From assembly GCA_000307305.1 (NCBI GenBank), contig DF158883.1, forward strand, positions 1-64,000: 64,000 nt of DNA. The letters are read 5' to 3'. Numbering within the stretch: the stretch's first letter is position 1; each line of letters begins with the position of its first letter. Shown in pieces: positions 31,826-40,559 of this stretch. The position numbers and the translations under genes were made by a program. The notes under the pieces are model-generated. The model saw only the letters and a program-made list of their open reading frames with translations. It was not told the DNA's origin and did not search any database. The stretch is from Enterobacteriaceae bacterium B14. GTDB taxonomy: Bacteria > Pseudomonadota > Gammaproteobacteria > Enterobacterales > Enterobacteriaceae.

Positions 31826-32882
31826 GGGAAGCCTCCTGTTGCAGGCGTTTGAGCAGTTCCAATTCGGCTTGAAAATCAACGTAGTGTGGAAGCTTGAGGT
31901 GTGAAACGAAGCCTGCGGCTTCGACGTTATCGGCATGTGCCAGCACGAACTCTTCATCTTGTGCGGGGCCAGTCAATGGCTCACCGTAGTCTGGTGCCTG
32001 TAGTGCACGGTCCATCAGTGCCATCGCCATCGCTTTGCGTTCGCTCATACCGAAGACCAGCCCGTAGCCTCGGGTAAAGTGTGGCGGTGTGTTTTCTGGT
32101 GCGATAAACCCGTTAACCATTTCACATTCTGTCAGTAGAAGCTCACCCACGTTTATCGCAAACCCTAACTCTTCTGGCACGATCTCCAGAGCAACGTAAC
32201 CGCTACGGATCTCCGCTGCGAAAGGGTGATTTCGGCCATAACCGCGCTGGGTGGAGTAGGCGAGTGCTAGCAGATAACCTTCATCGCCTCGCATCAGTTG
32301 TTGCAGTCGTGAAGAACGCGAACAGGGATACACTGGTGGTGTATGTGTGATGTCATCGGGGATGTCATTACAGTCTTCTTCATCTTTCGCCAGCCCTTGC
32401 TGCGCGAGCAATGAGAACACGTGTGGGGCGTAATCTTGTTCACTGTTTGCGGAGTGCAACGCGGGTGACTCGCCGTTGGCGAGTAGCGTGAAATCGAGTA
32501 AGCGGTGCGTGTAGTCATAAGTGGGGCCAAGCAGTTGCCCGCCGGGAATGTCTTTGTATACGGCAGAAATACGGCGCTCGAAGCGCATACGCGCCGTGTT
32601 AATCGGCTCGCTAACCCCTAGGCGTGGCAGAGTGGTGCGGTAGGCGCGCAGCAGGAAAATAGCTTCTACGTTATCGCCGCTAGCCTGTTTCAGTGCGAGT
32701 GCTGCCAGCTCCCGGTCGGCAATGCCGCCTTCGGTCATGACACGATCAACGGCAAGATTTAGCTGCTGTTCTATTTGCGCCACGCTGAGCTCGGTAAGGG
32801 TGTTATCGCCTCGGCGTCGGTTCTCTTGCAGCGCATGGGCGTTGGCTATCGCCTTCTCGCCCCCTTTGACGGCTACGTACAT
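31815..32882 (-). CDS. phnI: C-P lyase core subunit PhnI
   Basis: PhnI, with PhnG, PhnH and PhnL, replaces the adenine of ATP by a phosphonate to form ribose 1-phosphonate 5-triphosphate. The 355-residue protein begins [18 protein letters not shown], a strong family marker, and contains RGYGRNHPFAAEIRSG and NGFIAPENTPPHFTRGYG. It overlaps phnH by one base and phnJ by 11 bp. Confidence 0.95.
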   Translation of the reverse strand: MYVAVKGGEKAIANAHALQENRRRGDNTLTELSVAQIEQQLNLAVDRVMTEGGIADRELAALALKQASGDNVEAIFLLRAYRTTLPRLGVSEPINTARMRFERRISAVYKDIPGGQLLGPTYDYTHRLLDFTLLANGESPALHSANSEQDYAPHVFSLLAQQGLAKDEEDCNDIPDDITHTPPVYPCSRSSRLQQLMRGDEGYLLALAYSTQRGYGRNHPFAAEIRSGYVALEIVPEELGFAINVGELLLTECEMVNGFIAPENTPPHFTRGYGLVFGMSERKAMAMALMDRALQAPDYGEPLTGPAQDEEFVLAHADNVEAAGFVSHLKLPHYVDFQAELELLKRLQQEASRDE

Positions 32883-33469
32883 TAGTACACCTCCACATGG
32901 GTGGTTCGAGGGATAGCGAGTAGACGCTCATCGCAGGTCAGAATGATATCGAGACCTAATGGAAACGGATGTGAGCGCTCGGCCAGTTCGTTAATAACGC
33001 AGTCAGGCAGTTGCGGGGCGATCATTCGTTCAGTCTCTATCCCTGCACCTGTGAGGCGCATCATGAGACCACCACTGAGGCTGGGAACTTGCAGGATGAG
33101 TGTGGCACCCGTTTCTGGTGCGACAGCGGTCCCGACAGAGAGCGCGCTAAGTACTTCGCGGCTGATAGTGTCACTGTCGGCAACGGCGAAAGCGGCCTGC
33201 TGTGGCTGCTCGACGAGAGGGGCATTGGCGTGAAAACGCAGATTTTGGCGCACAACCTCATTATCGATAGAAGGGGTGAGCCAAACAGGGGTGTCGTTAT
33301 CGGCTAACGTCAATAATGTGCTTGTCGTGGCGAGATTCAGTGGCTGCCAGCCACTTTTTATTTGGCTTAGGGCAACGATGATTCCCGGTTCGCTCATGGC
33401 CTTGAGCAGGCGACGAAAGCTCTGTTGAGCATCTTGAACAGGGGAGGAAAATGCGGTCTGTAAGGTCAT
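32882..33469 (-). CDS. phnH: C-P lyase core subunit PhnH
   Basis: PhnH is a PLP-transferase-fold core subunit of C-P lyase without cofactor. The 195-residue protein begins [29 protein letters not shown], as in the family, and ends in PRTTHVEVY. It overlaps phnG by 4 bp and phnI by 1 bp, so the core subunits are translationally coupled. Confidence 0.94.
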   Translation of the reverse strand: MTLQTAFSSPVQDAQQSFRRLLKAMSEPGIIVALSQIKSGWQPLNLATTSTLLTLADNDTPVWLTPSIDNEVVRQNLRFHANAPLVEQPQQAAFAVADSDTISREVLSALSVGTAVAPETGATLILQVPSLSGGLMMRLTGAGIETERMIAPQLPDCVINELAERSHPFPLGLDIILTCDERLLAIPRTTHVEVY

Positions 33470-33921
33470 GCGTTATCTCCGCGTACTAGTGTGAAGAAGT
33501 CGACCTTGCTGGTGTTGACTTCGGCACAACGAGCACTGATTTTTGCCTCGCGTTCCGCTTCCAGTGGGGCGATTAAAGCTTCCATCAAGGTGTGAAAATG
33601 TTCTGGTTCCTGTAGCAATGCATCAATAACGGCACACTGCTCGGCATGGTGTTTATTGCGCCCTAGCAAATAGCTGTAACCCAGCGTGCCGCTGACGGCT
33701 AAGCGAACCACGGCACGAGTAAGCGTGGTATCGCCTGCGAAAAAGCGGTTACCTGTGCCGCCCATTCGAGCCTGAATCTGCATCAAACCGACTTCTGGGG
33801 CGCGGATCAGTTCATATTCAGGGGCAAGCTTGAGGGCTTTGAGTTGCTTGCTGAGGGTATCAGCTCTGCTGTGGGCTAGGGCTAGCATCCAGCGTTGGCG
33901 AGTAGCAATGTCGAAATGCAT
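33466..33921 (-). CDS. phnG: C-P lyase core subunit PhnG
   Basis: PhnG is the small core subunit of C-P lyase. The 151-residue protein has [21 protein letters not shown] and the conserved [19 protein letters not shown]. It starts only 24 bp after phnE; the GntR-type regulator gene phnF, which separates these genes in E. coli, is absent. Confidence 0.94.
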   Translation of the reverse strand: MHFDIATRQRWMLALAHSRADTLSKQLKALKLAPEYELIRAPEVGLMQIQARMGGTGNRFFAGDTTLTRAVVRLAVSGTLGYSYLLGRNKHHAEQCAVIDALLQEPEHFHTLMEALIAPLEAEREAKISARCAEVNTSKVDFFTLVRGDNA

Positions 33922-33945
33922 TAAGTGCTCCGTGGTGAATTCAAT

Positions 33946-34725
33946 TCAGATAAAGTGCTTACGCAATCGTTGAGAGAGGAAATCCAGCAGGCTGACGGTG
34001 ATGATGATCAACACCATCAATGCACAGGTTTGCTGAAACTGAAATCCACGAATCGCTTCCCATAGCGTCACACCGATGCCGCCAGCGCCGACCATGCCGA
34101 CGACCGTCGCGGAACGCACATTCGATTCGAAACGGTACAATGAGTAAGAGATAAGCAGTGGCATGACCTGTGGCAGGACACCATAAAGAATCTCTTCAAT
34201 CTTGTTAGCACCCGTTGCGCGGATACCTTCTACAGGCCCCGGCTCGATGGCTTCTACAGCTTCTGAGAGCAGTTTAGAGAGAACGCCTGTTGTGTGGATG
34301 AATAGCGCCATCACACCTGCAAATGGCCCAAGGCCGACGGCGACCACGAACAGCATGGCGAAGACCATCTCGTTAATGGCACGGCAGGCGTCCATTAGCC
34401 GACGCATTGGTTGATAAACCCACCAAGGTACGAGGTTATCGGCACACATCAGGCCAAAAGGAATAGAGAGGAGTATCGCTAGGGCTGTACCCCAAACTGC
34501 AATTTGCAGTGTGATGGCCATTTCCCCCAGATAATCACGCCACAGGCTGAAATCTGGCGGGAAGAAGTCGGCGGCGAAAGTCGCCATATTGCTCGAATCT
34601 TGAATCAGCGTGAGGGGTGCCATTTCGGCACCTTTCCATGAGATAGCCAAGACGGAGAGTAAGATGGCCCAACTCAGGAGTGAAAACCAACTACGCTTCG
34701 GCGGGGCTAAAGTAGAGGTTTGCAT
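33946..34725 (-). CDS. phnE: phosphonate ABC transporter permease
   Basis: PhnE is the membrane permease of the phosphonate importer PhnCDE. The 259-residue protein has six transmembrane segments and the cytoplasmic coupling motif [25 protein letters not shown] near 155-180. It is full length, unlike the disrupted allele of E. coli K-12. ATG 34725 follows TGGAGCC and gives [14 protein letters not shown] as in relatives. Confidence 0.95.
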   Translation of the reverse strand: MQTSTLAPPKRSWFSLLSWAILLSVLAISWKGAEMAPLTLIQDSSNMATFAADFFPPDFSLWRDYLGEMAITLQIAVWGTALAILLSIPFGLMCADNLVPWWVYQPMRRLMDACRAINEMVFAMLFVVAVGLGPFAGVMALFIHTTGVLSKLLSEAVEAIEPGPVEGIRATGANKIEEILYGVLPQVMPLLISYSLYRFESNVRSATVVGMVGAGGIGVTLWEAIRGFQFQQTCALMVLIIITVSLLDFLSQRLRKHFI

Positions 34726-34741
34726 ATACGGCTCCAAAGAT

Positions 34742-34785
34742 TAACCGCAGGCGGGGAATATCGATTCCTATCCAGCCTGCGGTTA
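34742..34785 (-). other. intercistronic hairpin between phnD and phnE
   Basis: Arms taaccgcaggc (34742-34752) and gcctgcggtta (34775-34785) pair perfectly over 11 bp around a partly self-complementary 22-nt loop. It lies in the 65-bp gap between phnD and phnE. A structure here could protect the binding-protein mRNA and lower translation of downstream genes. Confidence 0.65.
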
Positions 34786-34790
34786 TCTGA

Positions 34791-35807
34791 TTATTGTGTT
34801 GTTTTGTTGGTGTTGGCCATCACGTTCAGTGCTGCGCTCAGACGTTCAAGATCATCTAGCTTGGCTTTGATCTCCGCGCCTTTGCTGGCCTTGGTTTCTT
34901 CGCTCAGCCCTTTGTTGTCTTTCACGCTTTGCGCTTCTTTAAACAACGCAAGTTGGCGAATCGGAACCAATTGCAGGTCACTTGAGGCTTGGAATGGTGC
35001 CCAGCCTAGGTTCTTCAACACATCTTTTTCTTCCGCTGTTTGGCCGTAGTTCATAAAGAAGCTGTATACCTTGCTCTTGGTAGATTCAGTGAGGTTCTTA
35101 CGCCAAACAATTGGGTCGCTTGGTATTAGCGGTGATTTCCAGATCACTTTCAGCTCTTTGAACTTCTCCGGCGCGGTAGTTTTCAACCTATCGATGTTTT
35201 CCGTATTGTTGGTGGCAACATCCAGCTGCTTGTTGGCAACGGCAAGGGCATTAGTCTCGTGCCCAGCATTAACCGTGCGTTTGAATTCAGTAGGGGAAAT
35301 ATTGTTTTTGGAGAAGACATAATAGCCGGGGATGAGGTAGCCAGAAGTCGAGTTGGGATCACCGTTACCAAAGGTTAGCTCTTTACGCTTGGCAAGCAGC
35401 TCGTCGAGGTTATTGATTGGGTTGTCTTTGTGAACGATCAACACGCTCCAGTAACCAGGAGAACCATCGGAAGGCACTGTTTGAGCAAAGACTTGCCCAT
35501 TGGCGCGGTCTACGGATTCCATTGCAGAGAGGTTGCCATACCAAGCGATATCCACTTTATTGAAGCGCATCCCTTGGATGATCCCCGCGTAATCTGGCGC
35601 GAAGAAGGCATTTACCTTAATACCCAGCTTCTTCTCCATGTCCTTCAGGAACGGGTCCCACTGCGGTTTTAGGTTCTGCTGTGATTCTGTAGAAATAATG
35701 CCAAAGTTGAGCACTTTTTCCGGCTCTTCGGCCTGTACAGAGTTGACGAAGGTGCCGAAGCTGAGAATGCTGGTAAAAGCCAGTGAGGCTATTGCCTTGT
35801 GATTCAT
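34791..35807 (-). CDS. phnD: phosphonate-binding periplasmic protein
   Basis: PhnD captures phosphonates in the periplasm for PhnCE. The 338-residue precursor has a signal peptide (MNHKAIASLAFTSILSFGTFVNSVQA, cleavage near residue 26). The mature part begins EEPEKVLNFGIISTESQQNLKPQWDPFL, with the family's GDPNSTSGYLIPGYY ligand segment. It ends in a charged helix. phnC lies 25 bp upstream. Confidence 0.95.
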   Translation of the reverse strand: MNHKAIASLAFTSILSFGTFVNSVQAEEPEKVLNFGIISTESQQNLKPQWDPFLKDMEKKLGIKVNAFFAPDYAGIIQGMRFNKVDIAWYGNLSAMESVDRANGQVFAQTVPSDGSPGYWSVLIVHKDNPINNLDELLAKRKELTFGNGDPNSTSGYLIPGYYVFSKNNISPTEFKRTVNAGHETNALAVANKQLDVATNNTENIDRLKTTAPEKFKELKVIWKSPLIPSDPIVWRKNLTESTKSKVYSFFMNYGQTAEEKDVLKNLGWAPFQASSDLQLVPIRQLALFKEAQSVKDNKGLSEETKASKGAEIKAKLDDLERLSAALNVMANTNKTTQ

Positions 35808-35832
35808 TGGGATTCCTTACTCTTGGGATAGG

Positions 35833-36621
35833 TTAAGCAGCTTGCTCGTTCTGTTCGACGCTGTTCATGCTGCGATAGAGGTGTTCGAAACGATCGTTAT
35901 CAAAGAGTTGGCTACTACCGTCGTAGAAAACGCGACCTTGGCGTAATGCCACGATGCGCTCACAGTAACGCAGGGCGTAATCCACCTGGTGTAGTGTGAT
36001 AACGACCGTAATGCCATCGGTTTGGTTAATTTCGCGCAACGTATCCATCACGATGCGGGCGGATTCAGGATCGAGTGAGGCGATAGGCTCATCTGCCAGA
36101 ATCACTTTTGCTTTTTGCATCAGCGCTCGTGCAATGGCAACGCGCTGCTGCTGCCCGCCAGAGAGTGTTGAGACACGCTGATAGGCAAACTTCGTCATAC
36201 CGACGCGAGTTAATGCCTGTAGCGCCTGTTGCTTTTGCTCTTGAGTAAACCAGCCAAGGCAAGTGCGCCAGAATGGGGTGCTACCTAATGCGCCAATCAG
36301 CACGTTTTCCAGCACTGTTAATCGATTAACGAGATTGAACTGCTGGAAAATATGGCCTGTGTGGGTGCGGCTCTTACGGATATGGCGTGCTAAGCGGCCT
36401 TCGCGTTGCACTGAATTACCTAATAGCTCCACATGGCTACCTAGGGATTTATCCCCAACAATTAGGCCATTTAAGTGGCGTAAAAGAGTGGATTTTCCAG
36501 AACCAGATGGCCCAAGTAGTGCGACCATTTCGCCTGCGTTGACGCTAAAATCAATGTCTTGCAGCGCGCGATTCTGATTGAACGTTTTGGAGAGTTTTTC
36601 GACGTGAATAACCGTTTGCAT
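35833..36621 (-). CDS. phnC: phosphonate ABC transporter ATP-binding protein
   Basis: PhnC powers the phosphonate importer. The 262-residue ATPase has Walker [17 protein letters not shown] near residue 37, the signature [15 protein letters not shown] and Walker [16 protein letters not shown]. It is the first gene of the phn operon. In E. coli the operon needs PhoB; I could not find a fully convincing Pho box in the 250 bp upstream, although a TGTCATA half-site occurs near 36665. Confidence 0.95.
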   Translation of the reverse strand: MQTVIHVEKLSKTFNQNRALQDIDFSVNAGEMVALLGPSGSGKSTLLRHLNGLIVGDKSLGSHVELLGNSVQREGRLARHIRKSRTHTGHIFQQFNLVNRLTVLENVLIGALGSTPFWRTCLGWFTQEQKQQALQALTRVGMTKFAYQRVSTLSGGQQQRVAIARALMQKAKVILADEPIASLDPESARIVMDTLREINQTDGITVVITLHQVDYALRYCERIVALRQGRVFYDGSSQLFDNDRFEHLYRSMNSVEQNEQAA

Positions 36622-36872
36622 GATGCAGCCTCTCTAAAAAAAGTGACTTCATCTTGATGAGTAAATATGACACTTTGGTTAAAGCGGGGTTAAATTTAGA
36701 TGAAAATGGGTGATATTTAATCTAAAAAACGATGAATATGTGTACTTAAAACGAAGGTTTTATCCTTCGATTAACTTATTTTATGCATCCGATTGATTTA
36801 TTTTATACATTAGCGTTGCTTATTTGTTTCTATTTTGTTAGCTATTTATTTCCACATGAACGGAGATAAACA

Positions 36873-38228
36873 ATGAATGTGATTACAGATTGGCTGTCTG
36901 CACTTAATGGCGTTGTTTGGGGAGTCCCTATGTTAGTCGGGATCCTCGGCATCGGTATATTTCTTCAGTTTCGCTTAAGTTTTCTGCCTATTCGACGTTT
37001 AGTCACCGGTTTTCGGCTTCTTTTTGCTAAAAAAGGAAAGCAGGAAGCAGGTCAAATATCCCCGTTTAATGCCTTGATGACTGCGCTCTCTGCAACAATA
37101 GGCACCGGTAATATTGCAGGGGTAGCAACAGCGGTTGTACTCGGTGGCCCTGGGGCGCTGTTTTGGATGTGGATGACTGCATTAGTAGGTATGGCGACAA
37201 AATATGCAGAGGCGGTATTAGCCGTACACTACCGTGAAGTGGATGAGAAAGGGAATTATGTGGGTGGGCCGATGTTTTATATCAAACATGGGCTAGGTAA
37301 AAACTGGGTATGGCTGGGAACATTGTTTGCTTTATTTGGTAGCTTGGCAGGGTTTGGGATCGGTAATACCGTACAGGCTAACTCAGTGGCGGATGCCTTA
37401 AATAGTAGTTTTGGCATTCCAACGCTAGCAACTGCCGGTATCTTGGTTGTGCTGGTGGGGGCGGTATTAATTGGTGGCGTGACTCGTATTGCGGATGTTG
37501 CAGGAAAGCTAGTGCCATTTATGACGGTGGCCTATTTTATTGTTGGGATTATTGTCTTGGCTTTAAATATCACCGCATTACCCGCTGCTTTTGTGCTCAT
37601 TATTAAATCTGCATTTACTCCCGTAGCGGCAGAAGGGGGATTTGCAGGGGCGGCAGTATGGGCTGCGATTCGTTATGGTGTTGCGAGGGGCGTTTTCTCT
37701 AATGAAGCAGGGTTGGGTAGTGCACCTATCGCCCATGCGGCCGCAAAAACCAATAATCCCATTCGCCAAGGCTTAATCGCCATGCTGGGTACCTTTATAG
37801 ATACCATTATCGTCTGTTCGATTACCGGATTAGCGATTATTGTCACCGGTGTTTGGACAAGTGGAGCAACGGGAGCCACATTAACCTCAACTGCCTTTGC
37901 ATCAACTATACCGGGCGGTAATTATGTGGTTGCCATTGCGCTCGCGATTTTTGCTTTTACCACGATTTTAGGGTGGAGCTTTTATGGTGAAAAATGTGTG
38001 CAATATCTCTTCGGGCATAAATCGATTATCCCTTTTCGGGTGCTGTGGATTATTGCGATCCCTATTGGTGCAACACAATCACTAGAGTTTGTTTGGCTGC
38101 TTGCCGACACACTCAATGCCATGATGGCGATACCTAATCTTATTGCTCTTTTCTTATTAAGCCCTGTTGTGTATCGGCTAACAAAAGAGAATATGAAGCA
38201 GGTTGAGTTGGAGTTAGCGGCTAAATAA
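36873..38228 (+). CDS. alanine/glycine:cation symporter (AGCS) family protein
   Basis: The 451-residue inner-membrane protein has about 11 transmembrane segments and the AGCS motif NALMTALSATIGTGNIAGVATAV near 65-87. It also has GGPMFYIKHGLG and GVARGVFSNEAGLGSAPIAHAAA, typical of sodium-coupled alanine or glycine importers. CGGAG at 36860 precedes the ATG. It is divergent from phnC and seems to stand alone; the exact amino acid is not known. Confidence 0.9.
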   Translation: MNVITDWLSALNGVVWGVPMLVGILGIGIFLQFRLSFLPIRRLVTGFRLLFAKKGKQEAGQISPFNALMTALSATIGTGNIAGVATAVVLGGPGALFWMWMTALVGMATKYAEAVLAVHYREVDEKGNYVGGPMFYIKHGLGKNWVWLGTLFALFGSLAGFGIGNTVQANSVADALNSSFGIPTLATAGILVVLVGAVLIGGVTRIADVAGKLVPFMTVAYFIVGIIVLALNITALPAAFVLIIKSAFTPVAAEGGFAGAAVWAAIRYGVARGVFSNEAGLGSAPIAHAAAKTNNPIRQGLIAMLGTFIDTIIVCSITGLAIIVTGVWTSGATGATLTSTAFASTIPGGNYVVAIALAIFAFTTILGWSFYGEKCVQYLFGHKSIIPFRVLWIIAIPIGATQSLEFVWLLADTLNAMMAIPNLIALFLLSPVVYRLTKENMKQVELELAAK

Positions 38229-38361
38229 GGTGGTTAAAGAATAGGAACAGGGGGGGCGGGAATAACGGCCCTTCCTGAGTGTCTGTTGGAACGCAGTTTG
38301 TCTTTAGTTTTATATGACCCAAATTTTGGAAGGATTACTTGAAGCTGTGGCTCGTGTTGTA

Positions 38362-38580
38362 TTAGAAATCAAAAAGATCCTTCAGGTTAATTTCCAGACC
38401 TTCGGCGATAGCATTAATGACTTCTAACGTTGGGTTCCTGACACTTCGTTCAATACCACTGATGTAGGTGCGGTCCATACCACACTTATCTGCAAATGTT
38501 TCTTGAGACAAGCCGGATTCTAACCTGAGTTTTTTCACTTGTTGTCCAAAAGTGGACTTAATAGGATTTGGTATTTTCAT
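38362..38580 (-). CDS. XRE-family regulator resembling restriction-modification controller (C) proteins
   Basis: The 72-residue protein is nearly all one helix-turn-helix domain: FGQQVKKLRLESGLSQETFA, then GMDRTYISGIERSVRNPTLEVI. The RTYIxxxERxxRNPTL pattern and the length match C proteins that control restriction-modification operons, but no methylase or endonuclease gene is visible nearby. ATG 38580 gives a natural domain start; the longer frame to 38847 crosses the divergent gene. It is divergent from a Ner-like gene across a 115-bp gap carrying symmetrical sites, and may autoregulate. Confidence 0.75.
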   Translation of the reverse strand: MKIPNPIKSTFGQQVKKLRLESGLSQETFADKCGMDRTYISGIERSVRNPTLEVINAIAEGLEINLKDLFDF

Positions 38581-38583
38581 ACA

Positions 38584-38670
38584 GATAAGCATTGCGCTTT
38601 GTTGCTTATCAGACCACGGACTATTAGTCACATTTGTAAGATGATATGCTAATAATGTGACTGATGGTCT
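38584..38670. promoter_or_regulatory. operator-like inverted repeats between two divergent small regulators
   Basis: The 115-bp divergent promoter region holds several symmetrical elements. gataagc/gcttatc lie at 38584-38590 and 38604-38610. A perfect GACT-ATT-AGTC at 38619-38629 and a one-mismatch GACT-GAT-GGTC at 38659-38669 match the C-box pattern GACT-N3-AGTC used by C proteins. The larger arms agtcacatt (38626-38634) and aatgtgact (38654-38662) overlap these. Binding by the adjacent C-like protein is inferred. Confidence 0.6.
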
Positions 38671-38695
38671 ACATTGAAAAATGAGAGGATAGAAA

Positions 38696-38926
38696 GTGAC
38701 TAAACCAGATTGGCACCCAGCCGATATCCTCGCTGGGTTAAAAAAGAGAGGGACAACACTAGCCGCAGAATCGCGAAAAGCAGGGCTGGCATCATCAACA
38801 CTGGCTAACGCCTTGGTGAGGCCTTGGCCGAAAGGTGAAATGCTCATTGCTAGAGCATTAGAGTGCGAACCTGCGGAAATCTGGCCATCACGTTATCGGA
38901 AAAGAAAGGTGGTTAGGGGGGGATAG
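38696..38926 (+). CDS. Ner/Nlp-family small DNA-binding protein
   Basis: The 76-residue protein matches the Ner/Nlp (SfsB-like) family: DWHPADILAGLKKRGTTLAAESRKAGL, then SSTLANALVRPWPKGEMLIARALE and IWPSRYRKRK. Ner is the early repressor of phage Mu; chromosomal Nlp proteins are poorly characterised regulators. A GTG start at 38696 is set by GAGGA at 38684-38688. Its divergent partner is a C-like XRE protein, a layout recalling phage immunity switches. No other phage gene is visible here. Confidence 0.8.
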   Translation: MTKPDWHPADILAGLKKRGTTLAAESRKAGLASSTLANALVRPWPKGEMLIARALECEPAEIWPSRYRKRKVVRGG

Positions 38927-39004
38927 GGCGGTTTTATTGAGCTAAATACAAGAGGCTGTTTTATGGAGCAACGCACTGATTTTCGCGAAACCAACACTCA
39001 AAGA

Positions 39005-39023
39005 ACCCGCCTTTGAGGCGGGT
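39005..39023 (-). terminator. hairpin following the tRNA-like remnant
   Basis: A perfect 8-bp stem (acccgcct / aggcgggt) with a 3-nt loop lies just 3' of the tRNA-like remnant on the minus strand. It resembles the hairpin in the same position after the intact tRNA-Phe gene (46072-46090). Confidence 0.55.
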
Positions 39024-39034
39024 CCCTTAAATTG

Positions 39035-39079
39035 TGGTGATGGACTTGGGGATCGAACCAAGAATATGGAGACTTTCAA
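39035..39079 (-). pseudogene. degraded tRNA-Phe-like 3' half
   Basis: Minus-strand sequence from TTGAAAG to the terminal CACCA aligns without net length change to the last 45 nt of the tRNA-Phe gene at 46102-46177. It shares CTTGGTTCGAT of the T arm and CACCA; most differences are transitions. The T loop has one extra base, and no matching 5' acceptor strand or D arm is visible upstream. It is either a decayed tRNA-Phe copy or the far attachment repeat of an element once integrated at tRNA-Phe. Confidence 0.55.
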
Positions 39080-39168
39080 AATTCGAGTCAGGTCAGTAGT
39101 AAGAAGCGATGGCACCTTGGCTGTATAACCACACGCATTTCCCCTCTCCGAAACAGTCTCAATAAGGG

Positions 39169-39414
39169 CTACTCATTGCCCCATCGATTCAGAAACTCAG
39201 CGATTTCATCGATTCGCAGCTCGTCGATATCGGCTTCATTAGCCATCTCTTTCTGCGTATTCTCACTGATTTCCTCGTTATTCATTAAGCGGGTAATCAG
39301 TAGTTGGAAGTAGTGTGCTAAAGGTTTACGTTCTGAATCGCCCACTGGTTTTGAGGACTCCATCGAATACTCATCCACGATGTCATAATATTTCAGTGGC
39401 ACGTCATTATTCAT
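39169..39414 (-). CDS. small acidic hypothetical protein
   Basis: I do not recognise this 81-residue protein. It is acidic, predicted largely helical in its second half ([20 protein letters not shown], then [16 protein letters not shown]), and has no signal peptide or membrane segment. A good ribosome-binding site (GGAGAT) lies 8 nt before ATG 39414, which supports it as a real gene. It lies just inside the putative tRNA-bounded accessory region. Confidence 0.55.
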   Translation of the reverse strand: MNNDVPLKYYDIVDEYSMESSKPVGDSERKPLAHYFQLLITRLMNNEEISENTQKEMANEADIDELRIDEIAEFLNRWGNE

Positions 39415-39661
39415 TAGTCATCTCCAGGGCTTATGCCTACGTCAGTTGCTGCTGCATTGTCTGGCTTCAATAATATCATTCTTACGTTATTTTCTGTCAT
39501 CCATGTAGCGGTATCCCTTTCGCCACTGCAAGGATCAACGACGTTAATGACGGTTGTTTGCGGTAGGGTTATGAGCGAGAGGATCGGACGTTAACATCAC
39601 ACGGATACAATCGGTTAGTCGGAAGCACTCTAAAAGTGAATAGTTCGGCTTACCGGAACGC

Positions 39662-40069
39662 TTAGATTTCAAGTGCAGCAAGGATAGCGGCTTCCATTTT
39701 CTCTGGGGGGGAGATCGGTGCAAAACGCTTGAGCGGTTTGCCGTCGCGTCCGATCAGGAATTTAGTGAAGTTCCACTTGATCTGCCCACCCAGAACACCG
39801 GGCAATTCTTCTTTGAGGTAACGAAACACCGGATGCGTTGCGGTGCCGTTGACCTCTACTTTTTCGAACATCGGGAAGCTCACACCGTAGTTGATGTGGC
39901 AGGTCTGTGCGATTTCGTCGGCGCTGCCGGGTTCCTGCTTACCGAACTGGTTGCAAGGGAAACCAAGAACCACTAGCCCCTGGGCGGCGTACTTCTTGTA
40001 GAGCATTTCCAGACCTGCGTATTGTGGTGTGAAACCACAATGGCTGGCAGTATTTACCACTTCAACTTA
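39662..40069 (-). pseudogene. glutathione peroxidase, 5'-truncated (BtuE-like)
   Basis: The frame encodes the C-terminal three-quarters of a glutathione peroxidase. It contains VNTASHCGFTPQYAG with the peroxidatic cysteine, GFPCNQFGKQEPGS with the conserved glutamine, and IKWNFTKFLIGRDGK with the conserved Trp-Asn. The protein should begin some 30 residues earlier, with its first beta strands, but the frame meets IS1-family sequence and a stop at about 40063. The gene has lost its own start and promoter and is probably inactive unless a GTG near 40060 is used. Confidence 0.8.
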
Positions 40070-40455
40070 TTTGTGAAGTTGATGAAATGTGGTCGCTTGT
40101 CGGTAATAAAAAGAAGCAGCGTTGGTTGTGGTATGCATGGGAGCCTCGTCTCAAACATATTATTACCCATACTTTTGGTCGCAGGAACAAGCAAACGCTT
40201 CGCAATTTACTAAGATTACTGTCAGGTTTTAATGTGGCCTTTTGGTGTACTGATAATTTCAGTGCTTATGAGGTGTTACCGAATGAAAAACACATCACAG
40301 GTAAGCTTTACACCCAACGGATAGAGCGAGAAAACCTGAACCTTCGCAACAAGTTGAAACGACTAAACCGCAAGACGCAGGGGTACTCAAAATCGGCAGA
40401 AATGCATGATAGGGTCATTGGCACGTTTATCGAGCGTGAACATTATCTAAAATAA
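40064..40455 (+). pseudogene. IS1-family transposase InsB, 5'-truncated
   Basis: From about LICEVDEMWSLVGNKKKQRW the frame matches the C-terminal part of IS1-family InsB. It includes the catalytic-region WCTDNFSAYEVLP and the final YTQRIERENLNLRNKLKRLNRKTQGYSKSAEMHDRVIG. The first part of InsB and all of InsA are missing, so no functional transposase is made. The truncation point coincides with the break in the glutathione peroxidase gene. Confidence 0.85.
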
Positions 40456-40518
40456 ACGAATTCAACGTATTGAATACACGACCGAAAAATACATGTTTTA
40501 CTAATTGGATGAATTACC
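40064..40518 (+). mobile_element. right-end remnant of an IS1-family element
   Basis: The remnant runs from inside insB to a right terminus at 40518. Read inward on the minus strand, the end starts GGTAATTCATCCAATTAG, resembling the GGTAATGACTCCAACTT end of IS1. The left end is absent. A deletion that started in the element and ran into the peroxidase gene would explain both truncations. Confidence 0.7.
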
Positions 40519-40559
40519 CTCTCCTCTAACGGCTAGCAGGATAATTATTTCGAAGGCGG

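Noticed and set aside
36630..36685. Pho box before phnC
   Set aside because: A TGTCATA half-site occurs on the minus strand near 36665, but the second half expected 11 bp away is poor. A PhoB weight-matrix scan would decide.
38362..38926. restriction-modification system
   Set aside because: The regulator looks like a C protein and C-box-like sites exist, but no methyltransferase or endonuclease gene lies within reach in the window.
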